DNA of 64,000 nucleotides from Aureispira sp. CCB-QB1. GTDB lineage: Bacteria; Bacteroidota; Bacteroidia; Chitinophagales; Saprospiraceae. The position numbers and the translations under genes are program-made. Positions 16,324-25,050 of the stretch are shown piece after piece; position 1 is the stretch's first letter; every line of letters begins with the position of its first letter. The stretch lies in assembly GCF_000724545.1 (NCBI RefSeq), contig NZ_JHBV01000042.1, positions 168,556 to 232,555 on the forward strand, in the 5' to 3' direction. The notes under the pieces are model-generated. The model did not search any database. It saw only the letters and a list, made by a program, of their open reading frames with translations, and was not told the DNA's origin.

Positions 16324-17448
16324 GTGAATAAGCAACTAAAAATAGGAATTGTTTTAAATACAGCATGGAATATATACAACTTCCGATTGGGGTTGGTCAA
16401 AGCTTTATTAGCGGCAGGGCACGAGGTTTATGCTATTGCTCCAGTTGACGATTTTGTACCAGCAATAGAAGCAACAGGGTGCCAATTTGTTCCCGTTCAA
16501 TACTTAAGTAGAAAAGGAGTAAATCCGATTCAAGACATGCGTTTTGGATATGAATTGTATCAAATTTATAGATCCAAAGAACTAGATGTTGTGTTGCAGT
16601 ATACCATTAAACCTAATATTTATGGATGCTTAGCAGCAGGAAGAGCTAAGGTAAAGAGCATTTCAACGGTGACGGGATTGGGATATAGCTTTTTGAAAGA
16701 AGGTTGGGTAAATAAAATTGTAAAATTACTGTACAAGACAGCCTTCAAATCTGGGACACGCATTGCCTTTCAGAATCGAGATGATAAAAAACTATTTGAA
16801 AATTTGACCTTGTGTCCTGCTTCCAAAACTACTCTAATCAAAGGTTCTGGGATTAATACCAGTCATTTTAAACCCATACCCAAACAAAAGACCTATGACA
16901 AATTAATTTACCTATTTGTGGGGCGTTTGTTGTATGATAAAGGAATCAATGAATTGTTTGAAGCGGCACAGAAATTTAAAAAACAGTGCCCTGATACAGA
17001 AATTTGGGTAGTTGGAGCGATTGATGATGGCAATCCCTCTGCTGTTAACAAAGAAGAAGTAGCAGAGCAAGAAGCCAATGGAACGATTCGTTATTGGGGT
17101 GTTTCGAAGGACGTACGCTCGATTATGCAAGAAGCAGATGTTGTGGTTTTGCCTTCTTACAGAGAAGGGTTGCCTAGAGTTATGCTGGAGAGTTTAGCAA
17201 TGGCTAAGCCAATTATCACAACAGACACCGCAGGTTGTAGAGAAACAATTCAAGATACTAAAAATGGATTTCTAGTTCCTGTGAAGGATGCAGAAGCGTT
17301 AGCCAGTGCGATGTTAAAAATGTACAACTTGACAGATGAAGAAAGAAAAAATATGGGGAAAGTTGGACGAGAAATGGCTTTGCAAGAGTTTGATGAGCAG
17401 GCTATTATAAAACGCTATTTTGAAGAAATACAAAACATGACGTCATAA
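16324..17448 (+). CDS. Glycosyltransferase family 4
   Basis: A GT-B-fold retaining glycosyltransferase. The N-terminal acceptor domain begins LKIGIVLNTAWNIYNFRLGLVKALLAAGHEVYAIAP. Next come the STVTGLGYSF loop and an interdomain segment, then the donor domain with LFVGRLLYDKGINELFEA, VVLPSYREGLPRVMLESLAMAKPIITTD (the EX7E motif, E-G-L-P-R-V-M-L-E) and NGFLVPVKDAEALA. It is similar to enzymes that extend cell-surface polysaccharide or glycan chains on lipid carriers. There is no in-frame ATG near the start. I chose the GTG at 16324 (protein about 374 residues). A GTG at 16249 would add 25 Lys-rich residues of low complexity. Confidence 0.93.
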   Translation: MNKQLKIGIVLNTAWNIYNFRLGLVKALLAAGHEVYAIAPVDDFVPAIEATGCQFVPVQYLSRKGVNPIQDMRFGYELYQIYRSKELDVVLQYTIKPNIYGCLAAGRAKVKSISTVTGLGYSFLKEGWVNKIVKLLYKTAFKSGTRIAFQNRDDKKLFENLTLCPASKTTLIKGSGINTSHFKPIPKQKTYDKLIYLFVGRLLYDKGINELFEAAQKFKKQCPDTEIWVVGAIDDGNPSAVNKEEVAEQEANGTIRYWGVSKDVRSIMQEADVVVLPSYREGLPRVMLESLAMAKPIITTDTAGCRETIQDTKNGFLVPVKDAEALASAMLKMYNLTDEERKNMGKVGREMALQEFDEQAIIKRYFEEIQNMTS

Positions 17449-17458
17449 GACACCATCC

Positions 17459-19192
17459 CTATAATTTTAATTGCAAGTTGGGTATTAATTCTTTTATTTT
17501 TTCGAGTAATTTTTTGTTTTCTAAAAGGTTATAATTCCCTTTTAAGATCAGGACTTTTAATTGGTTGAGTTTGGGGAGCAATTTAGTAGAAATAGATCGC
17601 AATTGATAGTTGTAAGATAAATCTAAGATTTCCAATTCATCTAATTCAAAGAGCGAAGTTGGCAAGGTTGTTAGACCAATTTGAGAAAGAGACAATTGCT
17701 TGTCTTTGACGCGTTCTCTAAGTAGTTCAATGCTTTCTTTTTGAGGGAGTTCTGACAAAAGAAAGGTAAACCCTTTTTTATAGGTTTTGTATCCGTGCCA
17801 AGCTATTTTTAAGCAATCCAATTCTGTGCGCCTTTGCAAGCTTCTTAATTTGCGTTTTATACCTACCTCAGATGCATATTTTGAAAAAATGACTTGATTT
17901 TTTTTGAGCTCATCGACAAGATTAATAGAGCCATATTGCCGAATTAGACGTTCTGACTCTCGATGTATGGCGTTGTTATCGGTTTGTCGATGCGCCAAGA
18001 ACAACTCTGTAAGCAATTCCATCGGAAAACCTCCCTGTTTGAACAGCGTTAAGGCTAATAAAATATTTTCATCTTGACCAGATAACAATAGTTGCCCAAT
18101 ATGCTCCGTGTTGACATCTGCATCATCTACTAAGTATTGCTCCGAATTACTATTGATAAAATTCAAAACATATTGTTCTGATAAAATTGGTATTTGTTGC
18201 TCCAAAGCATCTAGATAAGCACCATGAGATAGTTGCCCTAGCAGTAGATGGGTAGTTTGGGATGTTATTTTAGAACTGTATTTAATTCCTTGTGCTTTCA
18301 GTTTTTTGCGCAACTCTTGTTTGTTAATGCCAATTTTGCCAGCAACAGCTAGTTGTGCACCTTTTAGAAGGGGAGAAGTCGTATTTTTTGTCCATCTATT
18401 GTGATAATACTCTAAAGCTTTGAGCCTAATAATCTCCAACAACTTAATATCAGTTGTTTTCAAAATCATTTCTTGCGTAACAAAACGATCTAATTTGGTC
18501 ATATTACCAGCTAACAAATTGAACAAAACAGCTCTAAAAGTCCAATCAAATTGATGTTTTCGGCAAATGTTTAATAAATTATAGTAATACTTCTTTTCTA
18601 ATGTGCTATGACCATACAAATAAGGGATGTTAGCACAAAAAATAGGATGCTTTTTAATTAGTTGATTATAAAGTTTTTTAGGAAGTGCCAACTCAGATAA
18701 AGTATGCAGCTCTGCAATCTCTACAGGAAGTGCTTTTAGTTTGGCACGCAATAAATTGACGTATTTTAATGATTTAATAGAGTTGAGGACAGCCCATTCG
18801 TGTATGTCGTTTTCAAAATGAGAGCCATTAAAATCCAATTCTTCGAGGCGAGGAAGATCAGCAAGGGATCGAGGGATGGAGGACAAAGAATGCTCCTGCA
18901 AGCCCAAGGTTTTTAAGCATTTTAACTTTCCGATGGAGGGCAAAATAGCATTTGCTTCTACTCCTCTAAATACCAATGTTTGTAGTTTAGGAAGTGTCAG
19001 GATAGAAGCGGGAATAGTGACTCTAAAGTAACTCTCTAAAAAATAAAGTTCTTCGAGGTTAATACATTTACTAATTAACTCGCCAAAACGCTTAGATTTG
19101 TAGTAACTATTTGTCCGAATACAAACAATTTCTTCGTAGTCATCTACAGTTTCCAAGTCATCGATGCTATATAAGGTAATTCGTTGCTTCAT
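17459..19192 (-). CDS. LRR-BRCT-LRR protein
   Basis: A 577-residue protein with no signal peptide. Leucine-rich repeats occupy about residues 45-165 (for example LPKLQTLVFRG, LKCLKTLGLQE, LPRLEELDFNG, SLKYVNLLRAKLKALP) and return at about 505-575 (ELDELEILDLSYNYQLRSI, LNQLKVLILKGNYNLLENK). Between them, about 274-347 reads as a BRCT domain: GAQLAVAGKIGINKQELRKK, then LKAQGIKYSSKITSQTTHLL, then ILSEQYVLNFI, as in NAD-dependent DNA ligase and eukaryotic repair proteins. Residues 350-440 are alpha-helical and HEAT-like. BRCT domains bind phosphopeptides or DNA ends and LRRs bind proteins. The function here is unknown. Confidence 0.85.
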   Translation of the reverse strand: MKQRITLYSIDDLETVDDYEEIVCIRTNSYYKSKRFGELISKCINLEELYFLESYFRVTIPASILTLPKLQTLVFRGVEANAILPSIGKLKCLKTLGLQEHSLSSIPRSLADLPRLEELDFNGSHFENDIHEWAVLNSIKSLKYVNLLRAKLKALPVEIAELHTLSELALPKKLYNQLIKKHPIFCANIPYLYGHSTLEKKYYYNLLNICRKHQFDWTFRAVLFNLLAGNMTKLDRFVTQEMILKTTDIKLLEIIRLKALEYYHNRWTKNTTSPLLKGAQLAVAGKIGINKQELRKKLKAQGIKYSSKITSQTTHLLLGQLSHGAYLDALEQQIPILSEQYVLNFINSNSEQYLVDDADVNTEHIGQLLLSGQDENILLALTLFKQGGFPMELLTELFLAHRQTDNNAIHRESERLIRQYGSINLVDELKKNQVIFSKYASEVGIKRKLRSLQRRTELDCLKIAWHGYKTYKKGFTFLLSELPQKESIELLRERVKDKQLSLSQIGLTTLPTSLFELDELEILDLSYNYQLRSISTKLLPKLNQLKVLILKGNYNLLENKKLLEKIKELIPNLQLKL

Positions 19193-19280
19193 GCATTAAA
19201 AATAACTTTTTTCTACAGAAAAAAAGATAATTGATTCAAAGTTCTCATCCTAAAATGCTTGCTTTGAGGCATTTTTTCTA

Positions 19281-19316
19281 AAAACAAAATGCCAACACTT
19301 TTGGGAGTGTTGGCAT
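19281..19316 (-). terminator. Rho-independent terminator after clpC
   Basis: On the minus strand an 11-bp stem, ATGCCAACACT pairing with AGTGTTGGCAT (arms at 19306-19316 and 19289-19299), is followed by a T-rich tract. The stem is perfect. It lies just past the clpC stop and ahead of the LRR-BRCT gene, separating the two transcription units. Confidence 0.8.
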
Positions 19317-19340
19317 ACATTATTGTATTCTTATTAAAAT

Positions 19341-21893
19341 CTATTTTTTAGTAGATTTTTTCTTTTTCTTAACTGTAATAATCATTTCATCTTCTTCGCC
19401 CAAAGTTGCAATCAAGGTTGCCCCTTCCTCTAAAGTAGCTTGATTGTTCAAGATAAATTCTGCCAAAGGATCTTCCAAGTATTTTTGAATAGCTCTGTTC
19501 AACGGTCTAGCTCCAAATTGAGGATCGTAGCCTTTTTCTGACAAGAATTTTTTCGCTTTTTCGTCCAATTCTAAGCTATAGCCTAGTTCTTGGATACGTT
19601 TGTACAAATCTTTTAAGGTAATATCGATAATGCGGAAAATATCTGCTTGATCTAAGCTGTTAAAGACAATTACATCATCAATCCTGTTTAGGAACTCTGG
19701 CGAGAACGTACGTTTTAATGCTCCTTGAATAACACTTTTCGCATTATTATCAGAATCTTCTTTTCGAGCCTGAGTTGCAAACCCAACCCCTTGACCAAAG
19801 TCTTTTAGGCGGCGAGCACCAACATTAGAGGTCATGATAATCAGTGTATTTTTGAAATCTACTTTTCTACCTAGACCATCTGTCAATTGACCATCATCTA
19901 ACACTTGCAACAAGATATTAAAGATATCGGGATGTGCTTTTTCAATTTCGTCCAATAAAATAACTGAGTAAGGCTTGCGGCGTACTTTTTCTGTCAATTG
20001 TCCCCCTTCTTCGTAGCCTACATAACCTGGAGGCGCACCGATAAGACGACTAACAGCAAATTTCTCCATGTATTCACTCATGTCAATTCTAATCAAAGAA
20101 TCCTCAGATGTAAATAGTTGACGAGCCAATACTTTTGCCAATTCTGTTTTTCCAACTCCAGTAGGTCCCAAGAAAATGAAGGTACCAATTGGTTTGTTGG
20201 GATCTTTTAGTCCAACACGATTGCGTTGAATTGCTTTGGTTACTTTTAGAATTGCTTCGTCTTGTCCGATAACCTCACCTTGCAGATCCGTTGTCATACT
20301 CAATAATTTATGGCTTTCGTTCTCTGCAACACTACTTACAGGAATGCCAGTCATCATAGAAACTACTTCAGCGATGTCGGCTTCTTCAACAGGATAACGT
20401 TTTGTTTTAGCCTCTTCATCCCATTGTTTTTTTGCCTGTTCCAATTGACGGATCAATTTAGACTCTTTGTCACGATAATTAGCAGCTTTTTCATATTCTT
20501 GATCTCGAACTGCTTGATTTTTGTGTTCCTTGGTTTGTTCGATTTCATCTTCTAATTGAACAATGTGTTTAGGAACATGGATGTTTTTAAGATGGACGCG
20601 AGCCCCTACTTCATCCATAACATCAATAGCTTTGTCTGGCAAGAAACGGTCAGAAATATAGCGATCACTCAACTTCACACAAGCCTCAATCGCATCATCA
20701 GAGTATAATACATGATGAAACTCTTCGTATTTCTCTTTGATATTGTGCAAAATATGAACGGCTTCTTCAGGCGTAGGAGGGTCAATAACCACTTTTTGGA
20801 AACGACGATCCAAAGCACCATCTTTTTCAATATATTGACGATATTCGTCAAGTGTAGAAGCACCAATACATTGCAATTCACCACGAGCTAAGGCTGGTTT
20901 AAATATATTAGAAGCATCCAACGATCCTGTTGCACCACCGGCCCCTACAATCGTGTGAATTTCATCAATAAATAGAATGACATCCCGTGATTTTTCTAGT
21001 TCTGTCATAATCGCTTTCATTCGTTCTTCAAACTGACCACGATATTTGGTTCCAGCCACTAGTGCAGCCAAGTCCAACATCACAATACGTTTGTTAAAAA
21101 GCGTACGAGAAACTTTGCGTTGGTGGATACGTAGCGCCAATCCTTCGACTACTGCTGTTTTACCAACACCAGGCTCCCCAATCAAAATAGGGTTGTTCTT
21201 TTTTCGTCTAGACAAAATTTGAGAAACACGTTCGATTTCTACTTCTCTACCAATAATAGGATCTAATTTATCTTCTTCAGCAAGTTTTGAAATGTCTCGT
21301 CCAAAATTATCCAAAACAGGCGTATGCGATTTTCCTTTTCCTCTACCACGAGATTGAGGACCAGAATCTCCGCCGCTACCAGCACTTTCTTCTTCATCGT
21401 CAAATTCGCCACCAGGCAAATCAGAAGTGATATCAGGATTAATTTCAGTGCCTACAAATTCTAATTCTGTTTTGAAAACATCATAAGAGACATTAAATTG
21501 TAGTAATACACGAGCTGCTAAGTTGTCTTTGTGTTTTAGAACAGATAGCAAAATGTGTTCTGTTCCAATAAGCTCACTTTTTAGTAGCTTAGCTTCCAAA
21601 AAAGTTACCTTTAAAACCTTTTCAGCTTGCTTTGTTAATGGTAAATTCCCAATATTATAAGAAGTAGGTAATGTATTGGTGTTTTGATTAATTGAATTCT
21701 CAACAGCAACACTTAATTGATGTGAATCCACATTAAGTGATTCTAAAACACGGACAGCTAGGCTAGTAGGCTCTTTTAATACTCCTAATAAAAGATGCTC
21801 TGTACCTATGTAATCATGACCAAACTTAAGAGCTTCTTCTCTACTATGTGAGATGATCTCTTTTACTTTGGGAGAAAATCTGTTGTTAGGCAT
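19341..21893 (-). CDS. clpC: ATP-dependent Clp protease ATP-binding subunit ClpC
   Basis: An 850-residue Hsp100 unfoldase that feeds substrates to ClpP in the cytoplasm. Two Clp-N repeats lie at residues 1-145. The first AAA+ module (about 190-430) has Walker A GEPGVGKT and Walker [15 protein letters not shown]-type coiled segment ([21 protein letters not shown]) distinguishes ClpC from ClpB. The second AAA+ module has [12 protein letters not shown] and [13 protein letters not shown]. The C-terminal domain ends in a Lys-rich tail. An acidic, Gly/Ser-rich linker (residues 155-190) follows the N domain. The ATG at 21893 gives the family N-terminus [20 protein letters not shown]. Substrates are unknown, and regulation by an adaptor such as MecA is not visible. 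Confidence 0.97.
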   Translation of the reverse strand: MPNNRFSPKVKEIISHSREEALKFGHDYIGTEHLLLGVLKEPTSLAVRVLESLNVDSHQLSVAVENSINQNTNTLPTSYNIGNLPLTKQAEKVLKVTFLEAKLLKSELIGTEHILLSVLKHKDNLAARVLLQFNVSYDVFKTELEFVGTEINPDITSDLPGGEFDDEEESAGSGGDSGPQSRGRGKGKSHTPVLDNFGRDISKLAEEDKLDPIIGREVEIERVSQILSRRKKNNPILIGEPGVGKTAVVEGLALRIHQRKVSRTLFNKRIVMLDLAALVAGTKYRGQFEERMKAIMTELEKSRDVILFIDEIHTIVGAGGATGSLDASNIFKPALARGELQCIGASTLDEYRQYIEKDGALDRRFQKVVIDPPTPEEAVHILHNIKEKYEEFHHVLYSDDAIEACVKLSDRYISDRFLPDKAIDVMDEVGARVHLKNIHVPKHIVQLEDEIEQTKEHKNQAVRDQEYEKAANYRDKESKLIRQLEQAKKQWDEEAKTKRYPVEEADIAEVVSMMTGIPVSSVAENESHKLLSMTTDLQGEVIGQDEAILKVTKAIQRNRVGLKDPNKPIGTFIFLGPTGVGKTELAKVLARQLFTSEDSLIRIDMSEYMEKFAVSRLIGAPPGYVGYEEGGQLTEKVRRKPYSVILLDEIEKAHPDIFNILLQVLDDGQLTDGLGRKVDFKNTLIIMTSNVGARRLKDFGQGVGFATQARKEDSDNNAKSVIQGALKRTFSPEFLNRIDDVIVFNSLDQADIFRIIDITLKDLYKRIQELGYSLELDEKAKKFLSEKGYDPQFGARPLNRAIQKYLEDPLAEFILNNQATLEEGATLIATLGEEDEMIITVKKKKKSTKK

Positions 21894-22441
21894 ATCTTTA
21901 GTTTATAAATTGCTAGACCAAGGGTCTAGTAAATAGTTTTAGATTTATGGGTATTATGATTTCTAATTTGACGTGTTCCTAACAAGAACAATAATTTTAG
22001 TCAAAAAGTTTTGTCCTCGTTTTCTTACAAAGAAAGGTAGAGAATATTTTCAGAAAAGGAAAATTTTTGATTTTTTTTTGTCTTTTATCTACGATATCTA
22101 ATAATAGTTTCTATCTATCTCGCAACAATTTTGTCAGGTATTTGTCTATTATAATATAATAACGTCTACTTTGTAATTACTGACGAAAATAGTGCCAAGC
22201 TAATTTTGTATTTTTTATAGAAAATTGATTACATTAGCCAATAACTTACTTACTTTTGCAGTACTATTGTATAGTGTATAGAAACAAAAGAAGCCTTACT
22301 AGGTTGATTAAAAGGTAGTTATTTGTTGTGTGCCTATGTTAATACACTAAAAATTTTATTAAAAAGTTTTGTTACTTCAATATTATTTGGAGAAATAAAA
22401 AATTTAGTACATTTATTTTTGATAAAGAAATACCAAATTTT
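21894..22441. other. Intergenic region with two predicted promoters for the STAS gene
   Basis: No gene is visible in these 548 AT-rich bases. Two -7 boxes of the Bacteroidota type are present on the + strand. One is TACTTTTG (22251-22258), with TTG 23 bases upstream (22225-22227). The other is TATTTTTG (22414-22421), only 20 bases before the STAS ATG, with TTG at 22387-22389. No matching -7 box was found for the divergent clpC. Confidence 0.4.
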
Positions 22442-22840
22442 ATGAAATATTCTGTTGATAAGAAAGATGATTACGCGGTTTTGACCCTTGCAGAAGAAAA
22501 TTTAAATTCTCTGAAAGCACCAGATTTAAAAGCAGAACTTATTGTACTGCACAATGCAGGTATTAAAAATTTAATCATGGATTTGTCAAACACTAAGTTT
22601 GTCGATTCTTCAGGATTGAGTGCCATATTGACAGGAAATCGTCTGTGGGCAGAATCTGGAAATGCTTTTGTTTTAACAGGGTTAGTACACCCTAGCGTTA
22701 AAATGCTAATCACAATTTCTAGACTAGATAGTGTATTGACAATTAAAGAGACCTTGAGTGATGCTGTTAAATATGTTATGATGGAAGCATTTAAGAGCGA
22801 ACTAGGAAGTGAAAAAACGACTGAAGAGGAAGAAGATTAA
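22442..22840 (+). CDS. STAS-domain protein, anti-sigma factor antagonist-like
   Basis: A 132-residue cytoplasmic STAS protein. It aligns with the SpoIIAA/RsbV fold: MKYSVDKKDDYAVLTLAEEN, the strand KNLIMDLSNTKFVDSSGLSA with the phosphorylatable-Ser loop DSSG, and a C-terminal acidic tail (KTTEEEED). In known systems this Ser is phosphorylated by an anti-sigma kinase. No kinase or sigma factor gene is nearby, so the partner is unknown. It is followed 104 bases later by the ribonuclease Z gene, across a hairpin. This STAS-rnz adjacency is seen in other Bacteroidota from memory, which I cannot verify here. Confidence 0.9.
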   Translation: MKYSVDKKDDYAVLTLAEENLNSLKAPDLKAELIVLHNAGIKNLIMDLSNTKFVDSSGLSAILTGNRLWAESGNAFVLTGLVHPSVKMLITISRLDSVLTIKETLSDAVKYVMMEAFKSELGSEKTTEEEED

Positions 22841-22879
22841 TCATCGAGCAGTCTCTTCAACAACCATAAAAAATATTAA

Positions 22880-22926
22880 AGCACTCATAAGCATTTCCTT
22901 GTTTGAAATGTTTATGGGTGCTTTTT
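22880..22926 (+). terminator. Rho-independent terminator after the STAS gene
   Basis: An 18-bp stem, AGCACTCATAAGCATTTC (22880-22897) pairing with GAAATGTTTATGGGTGCT (22905-22922) with two G-U pairs, is followed directly by TTTTT. It lies between the STAS and ribonuclease Z genes, so rnz probably has its own promoter or depends on readthrough. Confidence 0.75.
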
Positions 22927-22944
22927 GCGTTATAGGATAGAAAT

Positions 22945-23856
22945 ATGAACTTTGAATTGCAAATCTTGGGAACCAATGCTGCTACTCCTGCTCATGGAAG
23001 GCATTTGTCTGCTCAAGTACTAACAATAGGGAAAGAATCTTTTTTGATTGATTGTGGTGAAGGGACACAATTTAGAATGTTGAAATTCCAAGTCAAGAAA
23101 AGCAAAATCAACCATATCTTCATTAGCCATTTGCATGGCGATCATACCTTTGGTTTGGTTGGATTACTAATGACCTATGACTTAATCGGGAGAAAGAAGC
23201 CTTTGCACATATACAGCCCAGAAGATTTGCAAGCAATCGTTGAAATTCAACTAGGAACAACCTTACGATTCCCATTGCATTTTCATACCACAGACTCTAC
23301 GAAGTCAACCATATTGTTTGAGAATAGTGCGGTTACAGTTCATTCGATTCCCTTGGTGCATCGAGCGCCCTGTCATGGCTTTTTGTTTGTAGAAAAAGAA
23401 CGTCCAGCTAATATCATAAAGGAAAAAATAGATGCTTATCAAATTCCACATACAGCTATTCCTGCCATCAAAAAAGGCGCAGATTATACATTGGCGGATG
23501 GTCGAATTATTCCCCATCAAGAATTAACCAAAGCTCGTACAGCCCCTCGGAAATTTGCTTATTGTTCCGATACAATCTATTCAGAAGCTATAATTCCCTT
23601 AATAAAAGGGGTCGATATATTGTACCATGAAGCAACATTTATGCACGATATGTTACTCAAGGCTGAAAAAACAATGCACACGACAGCAAAACAGGCTGCT
23701 ACTATAGCGGCACAAGCAAAGGTAAAGCAATTGATTCTAGGTCATTTTTCATCTCGATACAGCAATTTAGAGCCTTTGTTAGCAGAGGCAAGGGCTGTGT
23801 TTAAGGACAGCTTTTTGGCTGAAGAAGGAAAGAAAATCAGCATAGAGAGCAGTTAG
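22945..23856 (+). CDS. rnz: Ribonuclease Z
   Basis: A 303-residue metallo-beta-lactamase-fold endonuclease that trims the 3' ends of tRNA precursors in the cytoplasm. The metal-binding motif is H62-L-H64-G-D66-H67 (SHLHGDHTFGL). Later zinc ligands are in PLVHRAPCHGF, FAYCSDTIYSE, the flexible-arm region, and the final LGHFSSRYSN (His). Length and start (MNFELQILGTNAATPAHGRHLS) match the family. All catalytic residues are present. The gene follows the STAS gene, with a terminator between. Confidence 0.96.
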   Translation: MNFELQILGTNAATPAHGRHLSAQVLTIGKESFLIDCGEGTQFRMLKFQVKKSKINHIFISHLHGDHTFGLVGLLMTYDLIGRKKPLHIYSPEDLQAIVEIQLGTTLRFPLHFHTTDSTKSTILFENSAVTVHSIPLVHRAPCHGFLFVEKERPANIIKEKIDAYQIPHTAIPAIKKGADYTLADGRIIPHQELTKARTAPRKFAYCSDTIYSEAIIPLIKGVDILYHEATFMHDMLLKAEKTMHTTAKQAATIAAQAKVKQLILGHFSSRYSNLEPLLAEARAVFKDSFLAEEGKKISIESS

Positions 23857-23898
23857 TATTCTTATGGTAATAACTACTAATTTTACAGGTGCTCGAAC

Positions 23899-24369
23899 TT
23901 ATTTTCCATAACGCTTTTCTAAATCATCCATGATTTGATGAATTTCATCAGGATTATTGAGAATTTCTGTAGCAGCATTAAATAAAACGGTATAATCTAT
24001 TTCTAACAATACTTTTTGAATGGCTAGTTCTGCCTGTGCTAATTTTATCATGGCGCCCATTCCATGTTTGGCATAATAATAAGTTGCGACAGAAGCGGCA
24101 ACCCCTAATTGGTCCGTTGTGGTAAGCTCTTTTTCAAACTGAGGAAAACATTCTTCGGTTAATTTCTTAAACTTAGCATCATAACTTTCCCACTGACTAT
24201 CGGAGATCGTTCCTTGTTTTTGCTCATTGGTTAACTCTTCTATAAAATTGTAAAAATTGTCTACAAAAGCTTCTTTATCTCCTCCACAGCTAATGTAGTT
24301 GGTACAACTAGAAGTAAATAATAATAAACTAAGTAAAAAGGACGATAATATAAGGGTAGTAGAACGCAT
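23899..24369 (-). CDS. Hypothetical lipoprotein, 156 aa
   Basis: No family is recognised. The signal sequence (residues 1-21, LLSLLLFTSSC) ends in a lipobox with a Cys at the expected place, so the mature protein is probably an outer-membrane or periplasmic lipoprotein. A second Cys follows in YISCGG. The remaining 130 residues are mostly helical and acidic (KEAFVDNFYNFIEELTNEQK, ECFPQFEKELTTTDQ, HQIMDDLEKRYGK). It is convergent with rnz, with 42 bases between stops. It may be a lineage-specific envelope protein. Confidence 0.75.
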   Translation of the reverse strand: MRSTTLILSSFLLSLLLFTSSCTNYISCGGDKEAFVDNFYNFIEELTNEQKQGTISDSQWESYDAKFKKLTEECFPQFEKELTTTDQLGVAASVATYYYAKHGMGAMIKLAQAELAIQKVLLEIDYTVLFNAATEILNNPDEIHQIMDDLEKRYGK

Positions 24370-25050
24370 CGAAGTTAGTTTTGTGTAGAAGTCGTTAAAA
24401 ACTTCTTAGTGTGAATGAATTATAATGACAATGTATAAAAAAGGTTGTGAACAGTAAGTGTTGACCTAGGTGCCAAACTTAGACCTTATCGACTAAAAAG
24501 GAACAACTCTGTAGTACCTGTCTACATTTTGCACAATATTTCCCTAAAAAAGAATGGAACAACATGACTTCAAAAGGGAGGTTAAAAAGCTTCTGTAAAA
24601 ATAAGCTTCTTCTCATAAATAAGAGGAAAACAGAGGAATTTTATTTTAGAGCTGACGAATACAATATTATGACTAAAACTATTGGCAGCAATCAATTTTG
24701 TTGATGGCAGACAATTAATGGAAGAACAAACGAAAAAATAAAAAATATTTTCTTTCTAAAAGGTTACCTCTTTCGAGGTCATTCCATATACCCAATATAT
24801 AGGTAGAAAATAGGAAAAAATACAATAAAAAGCAGATGCTTTTAGAAGCTATTTGGAGTGAAAAATAGAACCCATTAAAAGTAGTTGGATGCTTTGTTTT
24901 CAGGTTTTTAACTTAGATGACAGAATCAAACTTTTGACAAAAAAAAGCATTGACAAAAACTAAATTCCAAAACTCCAGTTCAAATTAGAAGAATGTGCTA
25001 ATTTGTTTTATTTTTGTTCCTTAAGTATGCACAGAAAATTATAGAAATAT
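24370..25050. other. 681-bp AT-rich region upstream of the giant adhesin
   Basis: No gene or obvious repeat element is seen. There is a small hairpin near 24766-24779 (ACCTCTTTCGAGGT) and, on the + strand, a -7 box TATTTTTG (25009-25016) 34 bases before the adhesin ATG. The long leader of a giant gene may hold regulatory elements that I cannot recognise. Confidence 0.4.

Noticed and set aside
15955..16335. 126-residue minus-strand frame
   Set aside because: It is low-complexity, Leu/Ser/Phe-rich, overlaps the start of the glycosyltransferase frame and has no family features.
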